The notes under the pieces are model-generated. The model worked only from the letters and a program-made list of their open reading frames with translations. It had not been told where the DNA came from and made no database searches. From Anisakis pegreffii (Eukaryota > Nematoda > Chromadorea > Rhabditida > Anisakidae), in assembly GCA_035041965.1 (NCBI GenBank), contig JAPYMA010000122.1, positions 62,001 to 126,000 on the forward strand: DNA of 64,000 nt, given 5' to 3'. The position numbers and the translations under genes are program-made. Below, one piece after another: positions 37,311 to 51,022 of the stretch. Within the stretch, counting starts at the first letter, position 1, and each line of letters begins with the position of its first letter.

Positions 37311-39408
37311 TTGATTAAATGCTATATTCCTTCGCGCAACAAATGCCTCTCGGCAATGAAAATATTTCATCTTTGATGATTAAAGATGGATGAGAACCGA
37401 TTAGACTTTATCTAAATGATATGAACGAAGTGCACTTCTGTGATGTTGTTAGCCCTTTAAAAACGGCAACAATGCAATCGAGAATGTAAAACTGGCAAGA
37501 TATTTTTCAAAGATGGTAAAATTAATTAACGTTATTGCTGACGAAAGATATCGGCCGAATCCAATTCGCACAGCTTCTTGAACGCAACTGAATAGAGCTA
37601 TACGGAATGAACTAAGAACTACTGACGACAAAATATGAATGGTGATGGAACGATAGTAGGAAAAAATTGGAACTTTTCAAATTTTTGCAACTACAAACCT
37701 ACCAAAAGTGCACAACGATTAAATAAGAAAAAGAGGAATATTAACGATCGCACAATGGGAATATGATAAATGACTATTGAAATATATCGCTGAAAATTTT
37801 CACGAAATATAATTGTAACAGAAAATCGATCATCCATCAAAGTATTCGATAACAAAAAATTGACAACCGGAAAATGTCGTGAAATTTAAGAGAATTGATA
37901 GATGTGCTATGAATTCCATATCGATCTCAACCAACATAAATATTCGTTTCATCGCGCGATGCCATAATAAGTCTATCCTTATGAATCCATACTACTTGTG
38001 TAACATTCATTAGAACTTGAAAATGCTATGTGAAACACACAAATCAGTGGTCATCGATAAAGAGAGCGATATTAGATTGTAACAAATTAACTGGGATTAT
38101 CAATGTAAACAATACTTTCTCAGAGGAACTGCTAAGCTTTGATCATTTCATATTTTTGCTTAAGATAACGACTCCTTCTAAAGGGAATTAATTTGGCCAC
38201 GAGGTAAAATCAGAATGCAAAAGCGATTGGCTGGCAAGTTGAGTGAGAAAGCGATCAACGTTGAAATGGGCGAATAAAACTAAATGCTTCGAGGATTTAT
38301 TCCAAACGGGAACAGTAAAAATTACGGATTCCATGAACAAATGAAAAAACAAACAAACAGCGGTAAGTAGCATAACGAGTGAAATAACACAGAAAAGCAA
38401 ACAATAACAGATGAAAGGAATTATTTGAAAAATATTAACAGGCAGCGGTACTGGCTCAGAACTGCTAGCTGCATTTCAACGCCAAAAGCTGCTGAATTAA
38501 GTAACGAAGAGAATTCAATTGGAATGTAATTATACACTAAACAGACTTTGTTTTAGATAAGATGTTGTCAAGCCGAAAGTTTGCAAAGACCATTAAAGAT
38601 ACATAAACTTTATGATTTGAAAGCAACTCTGGCATCTACATCAAGTCTTTTTGAATAATCTCAATGGAAAGACGGAAGTAATTGCATCAATCAGGCCAAT
38701 GTGAAACGTTTTGTTGGCATTTTTAGGTGATCGTTACATTCATTGAAGTGTTGAAGCAAATGAGTTCGGCTGCAGCAAATCACAATTTTTCAATTGTTCA
38801 ATGCGTGCAACTATCCGTCTTGTAAATTTTGCCACTGCGAAACGATTGACCAGAAAGAGAGCCGCGAAATGCTGACTAACACAAACATTAATCAGTATAA
38901 TTGCTCATCAAAGCATCGTTAAAATTAATTGAGAAATTAAGGGTTATTTGATGGAGCACAAATTCGGCGTTTTTATTGACAGCTGAATGGTAATATTGCA
39001 CACAAGTACACATGGATAAAAATGGAAAAGGGTTAAACCATAACAAAAGAACATTCGGATATTGTCTTGATGAATCCGTGAAATCTACTAAATTTGCTGG
39101 TCCCATCTAAAAATCTAAATGGAGATTGACGAAATGGCGTGGAACGAAATGGCATGAATTGACGAAATATGTCAACGAGAAGCACATTTGAAAAGATGTT
39201 TTCGTGGATTGATTCGATACTAATGAAGATTAAATTACGAACAAATGGATTTGTAACGGATGTATTATTCGTTTGCGTGTTTATATGCAGAATTGTAATT
39301 TGATGTGATGGACATTAAATCAGCAATGCATTATTATAATTATGATCATGTTCACCAAGGCAATATCCGTTAATGGTTATCCTATCAAAGTAAATTCATG
39401 GAAATTTT

Positions 39409-39448
39409 TATTTACTATTATTATTGTTATTATTATTGCTGTTATTAC
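39409..39448 (+). repeat. (ATT/GTT)n microsatellite
   Basis: About 40 bp of ATT and GTT triplets. Confidence 0.8.
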
Positions 39449-41796
39449 ACAGTACTTACAATTAATCTCGACTTCTTATAATTCAATATCTTGCGAATAA
39501 TTTCAACGATGATTGGTTCTTCTACAACCATCAAATACCAAATTGTATCAGCTCCTGCTAAACAAATACAAAGGAACTAGCGAAGAAATAACCACCGCCT
39601 AATTGACCATGAAGTTGCTACCTGATTTTCGATGAAATATCAAGATCAAAAATTTCAACCCATGCGATGCTGGTATGTTCTGTCGAGAAAATTACATTAC
39701 TGAGGGCTGTATTGAGTTCAACTGAATGTTGAATCAACTATTCGAAATGAGTGAAAGTGATATTCATGAAAATACCCACTTCGGCATTCATTTTGAAGAT
39801 GCAAATCGTGGAAAGATAATTACGAATAGATTCAGATTAACATGCTTCTTGAGCAATAAGCATCAGCAAAAGCAAATAAAAAATCAACAGAGCGCTCATC
39901 GAAACACTCGATGACGAAGTAAAGTAGCATCGGAGACACCACTTTTCAATGCAGCTTTCAATAATGCAACTCAGTGTCAAAAAACGAAATTTGCATTGAA
40001 GCAGCAGAAAGACACAAAAATAGTTGCAACGAATGAGTGTAGAGATGAGATGTGAATAATTTAACAAATACAGAGATCATCATCGTGAACGCATTTGCAG
40101 GTCAAGTATGAGAAGGGAATGAATATCTCAAGAAGGAACAGGCTGTTCAGAAGAAAATCAATTCGTTACCATCAGCAATACAAGTTTAGCAATAATTCCC
40201 TTTGAGAAAGCCTACAAGAAACGAAAGGACTGCAAAATTTATGGAAATCTGAAAATAGCTATTCGTGAAAGTATTCGAACTGATCACTAGCAAAGCGAAA
40301 ATTTGGAGACTTTAGATGTCATTCGATGGGATCACGGAACTTTTCAGCCATCCCGGATAGTGCTTGGAATGAACATGAATCAACGAAAAGACAACGTTGC
40401 ATGGATGAATGAAAGCTGAGACCGAACAAAAAAACAAAAGCTTTACCATGCGGATACGTAAGAGTATTTCAGAGATGAATGTGTGAAGAGAATGCTGCAG
40501 GAATGTGCACTGAACATTCGAAAATAAATTCTAGAATCATGAATTTAAGTTAAATGAAGGAAAGACACCATAAAATATTGTTCGTGGAAAATAGCAGACG
40601 AACCTCTTTCGAGCTATTGAACACAATTGAACGTTATGAAGCATAAACGCAGAAGATGTTAAATGAAGGGGAGGATGGAATGAATGGCACAGATTTTCGC
40701 AATCAAACGAAACAATTGTTGCAAAATTTACATTGCTGTCACATTCACGAGCACACCTTTTCAGTGTGTTTCTCGTCGCTCTCTTTCGTTAAACAATAAA
40801 AACAAACAATGAATCAAAATCACGAATAAATGCGCACTGAATTAAGAAACAATGTTTGAATTAAAAAGTTCCCGTATGGAAATAAATTGGCAAAATCGAC
40901 GGCGGATAAATCTTGCATAAAGAATTTTTGTCTGTCTAATGATGAGCTTAACTGAAGTAAATGACCTGAATCCTCTGCAGTGTGCAATTTAATGCGAGTC
41001 TTTCATGCTGATCAAGGGTAATCGTATGACCAATGGAACAAATTCAGAATTAAATTTTTAAAAAATACATGCATTCAAACAAACATGTGTTTCACAATTA
41101 ACGAATTGAAAGCGGTCATTGCAGTCACAAAAATTTTGCCCTCACGAAAAAAATTCAACAGATGGAAGGATCACCGGATTTCAATTGCCTCATTGTGAAG
41201 CATGAATATCAGTAACAATAACCTGATATGTACAATAATATAAAAACAAGGCTTCATCAACAATCAATGCAGTAACATCAGGCAAAATGAATTGCTGCAC
41301 CGATCTTTTTTATGCTGATGGCTGGAAATGAAAACTGAAATGAATTAATGAATTCTGTGTTCAGAGTTAACGAGAAACTGCAGGTCGGATAAAATGTTGA
41401 CATCTGCTGTGAATATCATAAAATTCAACAGTGAAGATCGATCTCTGAGGAGGAGAGGAAGTGCTGTATGCTGAGGTATGTGATGTTTCAGTGAGTTTAG
41501 ATGAATTGTAACAATGAGTGAAACAGGAGTGGACAATAATATGCCGATGAAACAATGAATGCCAGTGTTATGGCATAATTAATAGTGATGGTGATGAGAG
41601 GCTAAAGGCTTGTTGTTATTACAGTAATGGAATAAGTAACAGAGTGAACGGGATGGGATGATTGTTATTTTACACACTGCTCGATGACCATCATTCAACA
41701 ACGAACGAGGCCAAAATTAGTTCTGTAAACCTGTCCAGTTGCAGCAGTCTTGGCTGGGTCAAATCCGATCTTTTACTCACCTAACTGGTGTCTATA

Positions 41797-41827
41797 CCAA
41801 CAACAACAACAACAACAATAACAACAG
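41797..41827 (+). repeat. (CAA)n microsatellite
   Basis: About ten CAA/TAA units. Confidence 0.85.
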
Positions 41828-43166
41828 CGATTAAAATGCAATCATTCTAATTATCGATGAATAGCATATACCACCTTTCAATAGATTTATTCAAAAGATA
41901 CCATCTTCACTCGAAAATTCATTGTCTCTGCTCACAGAAAAAATTTCAAAAAATTACAGAACAAATTTCAGTTTCGCGATCGTAGACGAGCATTGCATTT
42001 AGGAATAATTAGAAATGTTTGAACAGGATGAATTAAATAAATATGATGCAGTCATGAATATTGGATGTAAAATTCAACAAACTCATTGTTAAACGAAGCA
42101 AGAAGACCTTCTTCCAAATACAACGGCTCGCTGAAAAGATCACCCGATTGCGAACACAAATCACAGGATGGCACCACAAGATCACCGTGTCTTTTCTAGA
42201 TTGGAAATTTCCAAGAACCGTTCGATGAGAATTCATCAAAATAAGTGTGGAATGGTTGAACGGAATTTTCAAGGCATGCTAACGCTGTTGGTTCAGCGAA
42301 GAGCACGTTATTCGACTTCAGTTGCTGTTTGCTTTTGGAGGTGTTGTGAGCAGTTCGACGATCAGAACAACAATTCAATGCGATGATGAAAACGTTGTTA
42401 CGTGAGAGCGAAATTTATGAAATGGGAATATGCAATGCATCATGAGAAAACGAAGCGCAAGCGATGTTCTAACGTTATCAAATGCTTTTCGCCATCAAAA
42501 AACGAAAAAAAAAATTCTCCCGATTCAAACGCTAAATCACCAACAACAATCTTTTTTCTCGAAAAGCATGCCATGAATTTAAATCGCTTTCCAGAAATGA
42601 ATAATTGAACGACATTATTCACGTATCATTAATCATGAATATTTCTGATCATGAATCTGTATCATTAAGCAAAATAATAAATTGTTTATATTTATTGCCA
42701 TGGAAGGGAAGTTACAATGAAATTGCATCAACTATCACCAAAAAGTATGAATCGATTGAATATTGTAGAAATGAGAGAAAATTTCATTAGAAAACCACAC
42801 TGTCTACGTAAACGATGAAATCAGTGCATAAATCACAATGGAATGATCTCAACTTTTGGAACAAATCTCTAATGATTAACGAGCATGAGAAAACGGCCAC
42901 AAAAAGAACGTACTGATTAATTGATAAGTGATCATTTTCAGTAAGTGCTTTTTTTGATATATTATCATAACGAAAGGTTAATGGAAGAGTAAGCTGGCGA
43001 CAAAATGAAGGATGTGAAGCGCTGACAAAAGGAGTAGAAGTGAGGTAATTTTGAAGAGACAGACATGATACGATGATTTTTTTTCTGAACTAACCGTAAC
43101 GATGATGTCGGAGAGATGGAATTGAGATTTTTTGTAGGGTTCATACTTGGTTTAGAGACATATGAC

Positions 43167-43180
43167 TGCTGCTGCTGCTG
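43167..43180 (+). repeat. (CTG)n short array
   Basis: Between four and five tandem CTG units. Confidence 0.8.
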
Positions 43181-46100
43181 AATATGGTGATGGTGATAAG
43201 GTCGAGAGCATGAGCGGCAAATGAAGAACGCTCGAGCACACATCAGCAACAGAGCTTACTGAACTACTCACAATGAGTGAACGATTAGTTTCGATGTTGC
43301 AGTAAAACGAATGAATAAAAGGAAAACTGAAGCTGTACGTTGATGTTGTGTATGTACTACTCATTCGACGAATGAAGGAAGGCAGCATGCAGTTTCATTC
43401 ATTCATCCATATGGATATTTGTGCTACTCGATATGCATACGCTAAAGCTAGCGAATACTAAACCTAGCTTATATGTGCTATTATGTTATAGATTGCATTA
43501 TTCAGTTCGATTCCTTCCATCTCAATAATACCTATGCACTTTTGTGAAACCTTATTCATTAGTTCCATGAAAAATCAAATTAATTAATCAATTCATATAG
43601 CTTTGTTTTATTGGAACTATTCACTTTTTCGTTGTTGTTATTATTAAACGATTAGGATTCCATTGATCCGTATTCACAAGTATTTCATTTCAAGCAGTAC
43701 CACATAAATGAACCATGCTTTCACCATTCAAACACAATTTATTCATTGTCAATACAAAAAATTCGCCATCCACATCAAGTCGAATGCATGCGAGTTTTAT
43801 TGAACGCTCTCAATTAGAATTCGATTAACCAATGGCGTGATTAAACGAATGTTTGTGGATTGATGTCATTATTTTGTGTTGCGAGCTAACTCCTTTATTT
43901 AGTATTCTATATTTATAGTTAGTATTTGTTATTCTTCCTCCTTTATTATTCGATATTATCTTAATACCAGAGTCATCTATGGATTTATATAATCAATCCC
44001 TCACTTCCTCACAGTCGTTGCACAACGAATGAAATATTTAATGAGATTCCTAATTGGGATTTTGCAGAGATGTTAGAAGATGAATTGCGCAGAAATCGAT
44101 ACTCATGGGATTTTTGCAGAGAGCTTACGCATGGAATCGCTCAAGTTGTCATTTACAGTTGACTGAAAGTACCGTTTTTGAAAAAACAGTTTGCATTGGA
44201 ATGCTCAGAGTAACATTGTATTTGTGGTTTTTATTCGCACTGAATTTATCATTAGTTTGATGAACTACACTCCGCATCAAAAGCTTAATGGGGCAAGATG
44301 CAGTATTTCATTAGATGGATTCACTTTCAAATCAACAATTTCAAAAGTACAACTTTTACCAACTGTGACTTGAAATGAATTCTTCAACGTGAAATAAATT
44401 CACTAATTCTTTGCATTTCTCGACTGATCCTTCATTCACATTATTTTACACTCCGAATTTATCATTGTTTGAAGCGTTCATTTTGCTGAGCATGTGCAAT
44501 CGAATGAGAATTGAAGAACGCATCTATTCGTCTGAAACGGGGAAAGAGAAGTGAAATTCTCATCTGATTCATTAGATGCTATCAGGAATTGAACGGAATG
44601 AAATGGCCGAACAGCTTCAATGATGGTATGGGAATGAAATGAAAGTGTTACGCTAAGCATCATGTGAACATGCTTTATTTATGCAATTCATATAGTCATG
44701 CCGAGTCACTTATGATTCAATTATCACGAGTGTGGGTCAAATGTAATGCAATATCAGAGAGCACAATCATTATTCATCAAATCATAATTTCATTGCATAT
44801 AATTGCATTCCCCGCAGAGAAGCTACACTCACGACCTTTCTCGTCTATTTTGAACACCCTACTGACGCAGTCATGGAATTTCCCTTCCTCGATGAATTCG
44901 CAAAAAGATTGGTTTTGGTTAGCTCGCATGATATATTTGCTGAAAAGATGGCGCATTTTGATACTATTTGGTACCGAAAAGTAATTTAAAAGCAGTTCTC
45001 ACCGTCATATTGATGTATTTTATTGCCTACAAAATGTCAGATAAGTGTTACTTTGCATTGATCATGTGAACAAACTCCCCAGCATTCAAGTATGCATAGC
45101 TTTTAAGGTATTGGGAGAGAAGGGGTGTCATTATATCAAATGCATTTAGACTTTCAAGTCAATAAGAAGTAAGCATTCTCTATAAGGAACGCACCCAACA
45201 CTTAAAGCATTCCAAACGATAGATTGCAATACGTAATAGAATCTTAACTGTCAATCATCCAACTGGAACATATTACGAAATGAGGACCACCGATCTCATC
45301 TCATTGCGATGCATATATCCGATTACACATCTTCATTCAAAAAACCATCACCACCACCACCCTGAATATTCAACAACTGACACTGAGATTATTATAAATC
45401 GCTCAGTCATTTATCATAACATTGCAGAGAAGGACAGGAGCGCTTATCATTTGTGTGAATGCCATTAAAAGCACAACGCCTCATCCTAGTCGAAAGATTT
45501 CCACTCTCATTTTACGATCACTAAGGACAGTGCGCATTCTATGACAGGAATTAAAAGACTATAAAATGCTTGATTTATTGAACAGCATATAAACAACAAA
45601 ATATTAATTGATAATCAGATCGGTGCGTTTGATGTCGGTTTATTCATTGAAAAAAATTCGAATGGAAGCAGGAATGAGGGATGGTATAATGGTTGTTATA
45701 GCTGCAACCTAACGTGTTTCGAGTGGTAGTGCAAGGTTGAACGTGAGTGTTAAACGAACAATTACGATGTTCATCGGATGCATAATCCCTCAATAAGCAC
45801 GAACATAGATACGTTGATCTCATTAAGAATGGACACATAACAGATGGTGAACGGAATTTCATAAACACAAACAAAATCAAACGTATTGTTTCATCCAGAT
45901 CATAATTTCTTGCTATCCGAGATCCGAGATGAAACGGAAATTTTCAAACTGGAATGATGTAATGAAATGAAGTTTTCTAAAGACTTAAAATTGTTCAGTT
46001 CTTGACAAAAATCGACAAATTTCAATGCACATCGCTGATGAGAAGCGCAAGGAATGCGGAGAGTTTTGAAAGCTTCATTTTTGAAACATTTCAATCTCGA

Positions 46101-47776
46101 GGGAACTGTCTTACCTGACAGTAGTTGTAAGAGTTGTTTTATGAAGGCATAGGATCGTTTGTATTCAAGACATTTTTAAACACTACTGAAGTATTTCATT
46201 GATTCAATTTGTTGCGCATCTGAGGAAACGAAAAACGCAGTGAAGAGGAGATAATTAAATTTGATGTCGATTGTAAACGAACTGAACTGGCGTAGTGCAT
46301 TGCACCGTTGCTCACTAAAGTAAGGAGCAGTGCAGCAGTTCGATGAAGTAATAGTTCCTTTAGTTAGCAAATAACATCAAGAATTCACATGATGAAATCT
46401 GATTCTTAACAAACTTTGATTGGACCGAACTGAGGAGTCCGCACTCAAAGACACGATAAATAACTCAAATTATACTTGACTCCATAATTCCATCGCAGAA
46501 ACTTTTAATCCATTCATTGGGACAACTTCAGATATTTCGCAAATGAATTTTATACCATCTATTTAAGCATGGAAAAAATGTTTGTATAATTAAATTTACA
46601 GTGGATTCTTCAGAACATGCACTGCCCTTGAAACAAAAATCGAAGCGAATTAATTTTGGAATGCAGTAATTAATTTGAACTGCTTTTTAGTCTGAGTTAA
46701 GTGATGTTCAATATGACCAAACTATAAATGTTATAACTCATTTTGGAAACGAAAACTCAGTATTTGATCACGAATGAATGAATTTTTGAAGGAATTAAAG
46801 AATAACTTTGAAACAAGAAAATAATTCGGGAAACGGTGGAAAATTCAGCGAATTATTTTTGAATGAACAACTGAACAATATCGTTGAATGTTTCGCATCC
46901 TTGAATACGCAGTCGCAATAATGTGTCTGTATGAGCTGAGAATTCATTAGTGATTAAGTGACATCGAAAGTTTGAGTACTGAGAGAGGTATGTAATGAGA
47001 AACTTCATCAACTGCTCAACTCGTCAAAATATTGCGCGAAGCTGAACATTCTAATTCACACTTTGAGAACATTATACAACGAATTTTGGTAATCAGTGTA
47101 ATATGCCTTCTGCATACGAGTTACAGTTGAAAAGTATTTAACATCTTTTGAGTAGATAAGACCAAAGCTCAGTTTGAAATGCGTTAAATCGAACTTTAAA
47201 CGCATTCTCTGCATTGATCAATTTTCGGATTGTTCTTCAAAATGCACAATTGTTTTATGTTTACAAGTCTGCACTAAATGACAATGAGAATATATGCGGT
47301 CGCCAAATGAATTCGTTCAAAATCATTCAATACCTCATCTCATATAACACTTTCCATTCTGAATAATTTTAGACTCCTTAAGAACTCTCATACAAAAAGT
47401 ATAACTTAACAACCGTCCACATTATCGAAATAAACTGTAATATGCTAGTCGCGCTGTTATGGTTAGTTAGAGGAGTTCTCCTCGAAGGATATATGTGCAG
47501 ATGATCTCCTTACTGAACGCAAACAAAATTTGAATTTGGAATCGATAAATGAATGCGATGCAATTCAATGAGTTGGTGTTACTAGATCAAAAAATGCTTC
47601 AAAAACTGTGAGTTTGAGAAAAAAACTGGAGAAGTGCTTTTATGATCACCTTCAAGTAGCTGTCGATTAACGGGATCAACTCTTTGTCAAAAACTATCGA
47701 AAGTTTCAAGAATTTGAGACACTAATCGTGAGAATAATCAGCCTAACGTACGGTTTCTTAATGAATATTTTGCCTA

Positions 47777-47836
47777 ATAGGCAAAACACCCTTAGGCAAA
47801 CTGTCCTTAGGCAAAACGTCTTTAGGCAAAATGTCC
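47777..47836 (+). repeat. 15-nt minisatellite with TTAGGC core
   Basis: Four head-to-tail 15-nt units: ATAGGCAAAACACCC, TTAGGCAAACTGTCC, TTAGGCAAAACGTCT and TTAGGCAAAATGTCC. The last is followed by CGGTACCG. In one minus-strand frame it reads as a repeated FCL(R/K)T-like pentapeptide, which is a by-product of the 15-nt period. Confidence 0.88.
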
Positions 47837-49512
47837 CGGTACCGTGAACGCCAACAATATCAACAGAAAGGTGCAAAAGTCGAATGGGAGGAGAATTTTT
47901 GATCAGCAAGAAGAAATATCTCACAGAGCAGATGTCAAAGAGCAAAGTGACATCAACATGGAGGAGTGGAAAATGTCTCATACAAATAGGAAAATATGTG
48001 AACATTTCGTTTGTCCTTCAGTTCGAAAATGTTTTTTTTTCAAAAAATTCATTACTACCGATGGGAAAGAATTTTTTCACTATTCCGTTACAAGAAAATT
48101 GGTCGTTAATTGAACGGAAAGCAAGCAGCGAGCAAGTTTTCCCATTCAAAAAAGTTGACCTTGTCAACTGCTTCGTTTGCATATTAAAATTACGCACGAT
48201 AATGCGCTCATACTCCTTCTCTTTACCCGAATAGAATTATTCACTCAAAACATATCACAGTTAAATATCACCGAGAATATGACCTCTGGTATAATATCCT
48301 AAAATCAGCTGTAAATTAAATGGATCTAGGTGAATTCCACCTTGAACAACTGTCTCGCAGATGACTGCCAGTGGACAATGACCGCTCGCGCAGTTGCCAC
48401 TCGGAACACCTGCCTACTGGATAATTGATTTCAAGAAGGCAGTTGAGGCGAGTGAGAGGCGAATATATGGATTGTCCTGATACGTTATGAGCCGTCGCGA
48501 TCAAACAGATACCAGCATAAATGCACACGTAAACGAACAGTTTCAACGAAACAAAAAATATAATTAAAAATTAATTAATGAAAACGTGATTCAATCTGCA
48601 AACAACATATATAAATAGATCGTTTTCCTTGTTCGATATGTGCAGATAGAATAATTGAGCGGAATATTACTAGTATAAACATTATTTATGCAACTGATCG
48701 TGAGTTCGGCATTTGAACAATTCAACATAAACTAGTGATAGATGCACATTTGGATTAACGATTTTGGAAGCTTATAAATAAGAGTTGTTTTTTTGGTTTG
48801 TTGAGAATCGGATCATTTGGTGGATCATTTCGGTGTGATAGTCCTACTTATTACTCACTTTAAAACTGAACGAAATATTCCGAAGAAATGATTCGAAGTG
48901 ATTCAAAAGAAGTGAAATAGGGGAAATGTGATTTATTTAACGATTCGTTTTAAAGCGATCATCAAAGCACTCATTCCTCAAACAATAAACCAACATAAAT
49001 AAGTATTTCAGACTGCTCTATTTCATTTCCTTTCTGAACGACTCAATGTCCTTCTCAAAATTATTCATTCACTTCATTCATTCAGTATTCAATGTGAAAA
49101 AAATCGAAACGACCAATGAATAAAACAATGGAAAGCGCTCAGAATCAGCAAAATTGTTTTAGAGCAAAATCAGATTATCGATTAATAAACAGAATGAATC
49201 ACACGAAGAGATCAGCACTGTATCAGCAAAAATGTCAAGAAGGGAATTAAATGACTGAAGTAGTTCTGAAATTGGTGACAGTTTTCCAGTTGAAACATCA
49301 ACGGATGTAGAAACAAATGGACGACAGCCATGACTGGCAGAGGATAGGCAGGTAAGATATGAAAATGAAGGTCGATAACATGCGTAAATGAGATATTGCT
49401 GTAAACATTCATTCCCTCGTCATATCAAATCACAATGGCCATTTTGCGTCTCAGAATGACTCAGCACCATACTAATTTTTTAGATGAACTGAACAATGTG
49501 AATGTGTACCTT

Positions 49513-49645
49513 GGTGATGTTTCTATTCTATTCCGCGTGTCCCTTTTTGGAAATGTTCTGTTCTGTTCCACTGAACAGAACAGTAACGGAACACCTTGGT
49601 TGGAACAGAAACATCACTGTTATAAATAGTGATGTTTCTGTTCCA
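49513..49645. repeat. Foldback element with a triplicated arm
   Basis: TGGAACAGAAACATCACT (49601-49618) pairs perfectly with 49628-49645 across a 9-nt loop. A third arm copy, GTGATGTTTCTATTCTATTCC, starts at 49513. Between them ctgttctgtt (49558-49567) pairs with aacagaacag (49574-49583). The 49513-49618 part alone can fold into an imperfect hairpin, typical of a MITE or foldback transposon. Confidence 0.75.
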
Positions 49646-50633
49646 CGAACTACCTGTATTACTCTTAAATGCTGAATTGATTCGATTTGAGAAGCCAAAT
49701 TTGCAAAATTGGAGTTTCAATGCATTTCGAATACAGAAATAGGGCATAGTAAAGCGAAGCACTTAAATTCAGAAATTAGGGAAACAAAAATAATCTACTG
49801 GTCAGTTCATTGATTCGCAGAGATACGAAAAATAAAACTTTCGAGGAATCTTGTTCTCGTTCAAATACTTGTACTCATGACCACACAAAATTGCCATTGT
49901 GTCTGTGATCGCATTCTAAACGTGAACATATACAGTGATGTTATCCTGATTTGTTGTTGTCATATAAGTTGTGCACATTCATTCAAACCTGCCAAAACAC
50001 CGTTGATAATGAGCTCAAGTATTTTCAAGTTTAGATTGAGTTACAAACACTCGACTACATTCACAAGGGTTCATCATTGCAGAGGAAGTTGAGAGTGCCT
50101 AATTGGCTGCACATACTTTGAGGTGTTACCAGCTGATTTCGCATCTCTATATAGGATATGTTAAACATCCTATATTAGGATTCAAGAGAGAGGAAAATTC
50201 ATGCACCAGAGTTCAAAGAGCTGAGTAACAACTCACGCCAGTTCAGCTCGTCAGCTCCACTTGAGTTCACAACAACGGCTTGTCAACCGAATTTGAATTA
50301 TGCATAAATCATCATTCCATTCTATATCGTTACAGTTTTCTCGATGATATTAGAAACACGAAAATGAAGATGAATTTTGCTTCGGCTAAGCGAGCTTGAT
50401 TATGAAATCAAGAGAAAATACTTATGCAATGTATTTTTTAAACACACTTCAGTCGAAACACGAAAGACCTATTTGCGTTCGAACTGCTGAAATTCAATGG
50501 ATGTGCAAAATTTCAGCAAATCAAAATGCTCGCAAACGATTATCTTACCAGTAAACAAACGAAGCGTTCCTTGCCAAGCAATTCGATAAGAACAATAATT
50601 CAATAAATTAATGTCCTTTGTTCACCCACAACG

Positions 50634-51022
50634 TCAACAAAAAAGCAGCAAGCAAAATGCAAAAAAAATATACACAAATCTTTCTAAGCGGTAATCATCC
50701 ATCTGATTGAAGTGAGAAAATTGCTGTAATGCGTGCAAAGCAACATTACAAGGGTGATCCCAGCTTATGTTAGCAAGAAGGTAGTTTAATGTTGGCGTAT
50801 TTCGGTGAACTTCGTGCACTTGCCTTCGAGCTCTTCTCTCGTTACAATTGCAATAACAGAATTGTGGCTGTAACAAATGACAGTCAATCGCACTTTGCGA
50901 GTGGCACATTCCGTGTAAAATACCGTTTTGTGTCCGAGCATAACAACTTGATGGCATTTTTGATGTCCAACTGTGCATAGCCATTGACACGTCAACAGAT
51001 TCGATTGTTGCTATTATATGGC
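50634..51022 (-). CDS. Candidate Cys-rich terminal exon
   Basis: After the acceptor aattttgatcacag, a phase-1 frame runs 128 codons to TGA. Its middle part has seven cysteines, in SSCYAR, HGMCH, AIDCH, FCYCNC and HPCNV. It ends in a hydrophobic tail, FVYIFFAFCLLLFC, compatible with a GPI signal or membrane anchor. The open frame extends upstream through the acceptor but has no ATG before residue 13 of the exon, so 5' exons would be needed. A piece at 52937-53013 could be one, though its phase does not join directly. Chance is possible because the strand is T-rich; the cysteine pattern is the main argument. Confidence 0.28.

Larger units (their letters stand above)
37311..50633. other. No supported gene (13.3 kb)
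   Basis: Only short open frames were found. The best-looking, at 48316-48546 minus with a signal-like start, begins with TTG and has no upstream ATG or acceptor. Repeats here are listed separately. Plus-strand sequence is mostly A-rich, with a T-rich island at about 43.4-44.0 kb. It may be 5' intron of the FERM gene or intergenic. Confidence 0.45.

Noticed and set aside
48316..48546. 76-codon frame with a secretory-looking N-terminus
   Set aside because: It begins at TTG. The frame stays open leftward into AT-rich sequence with no ATG and no clear acceptor.
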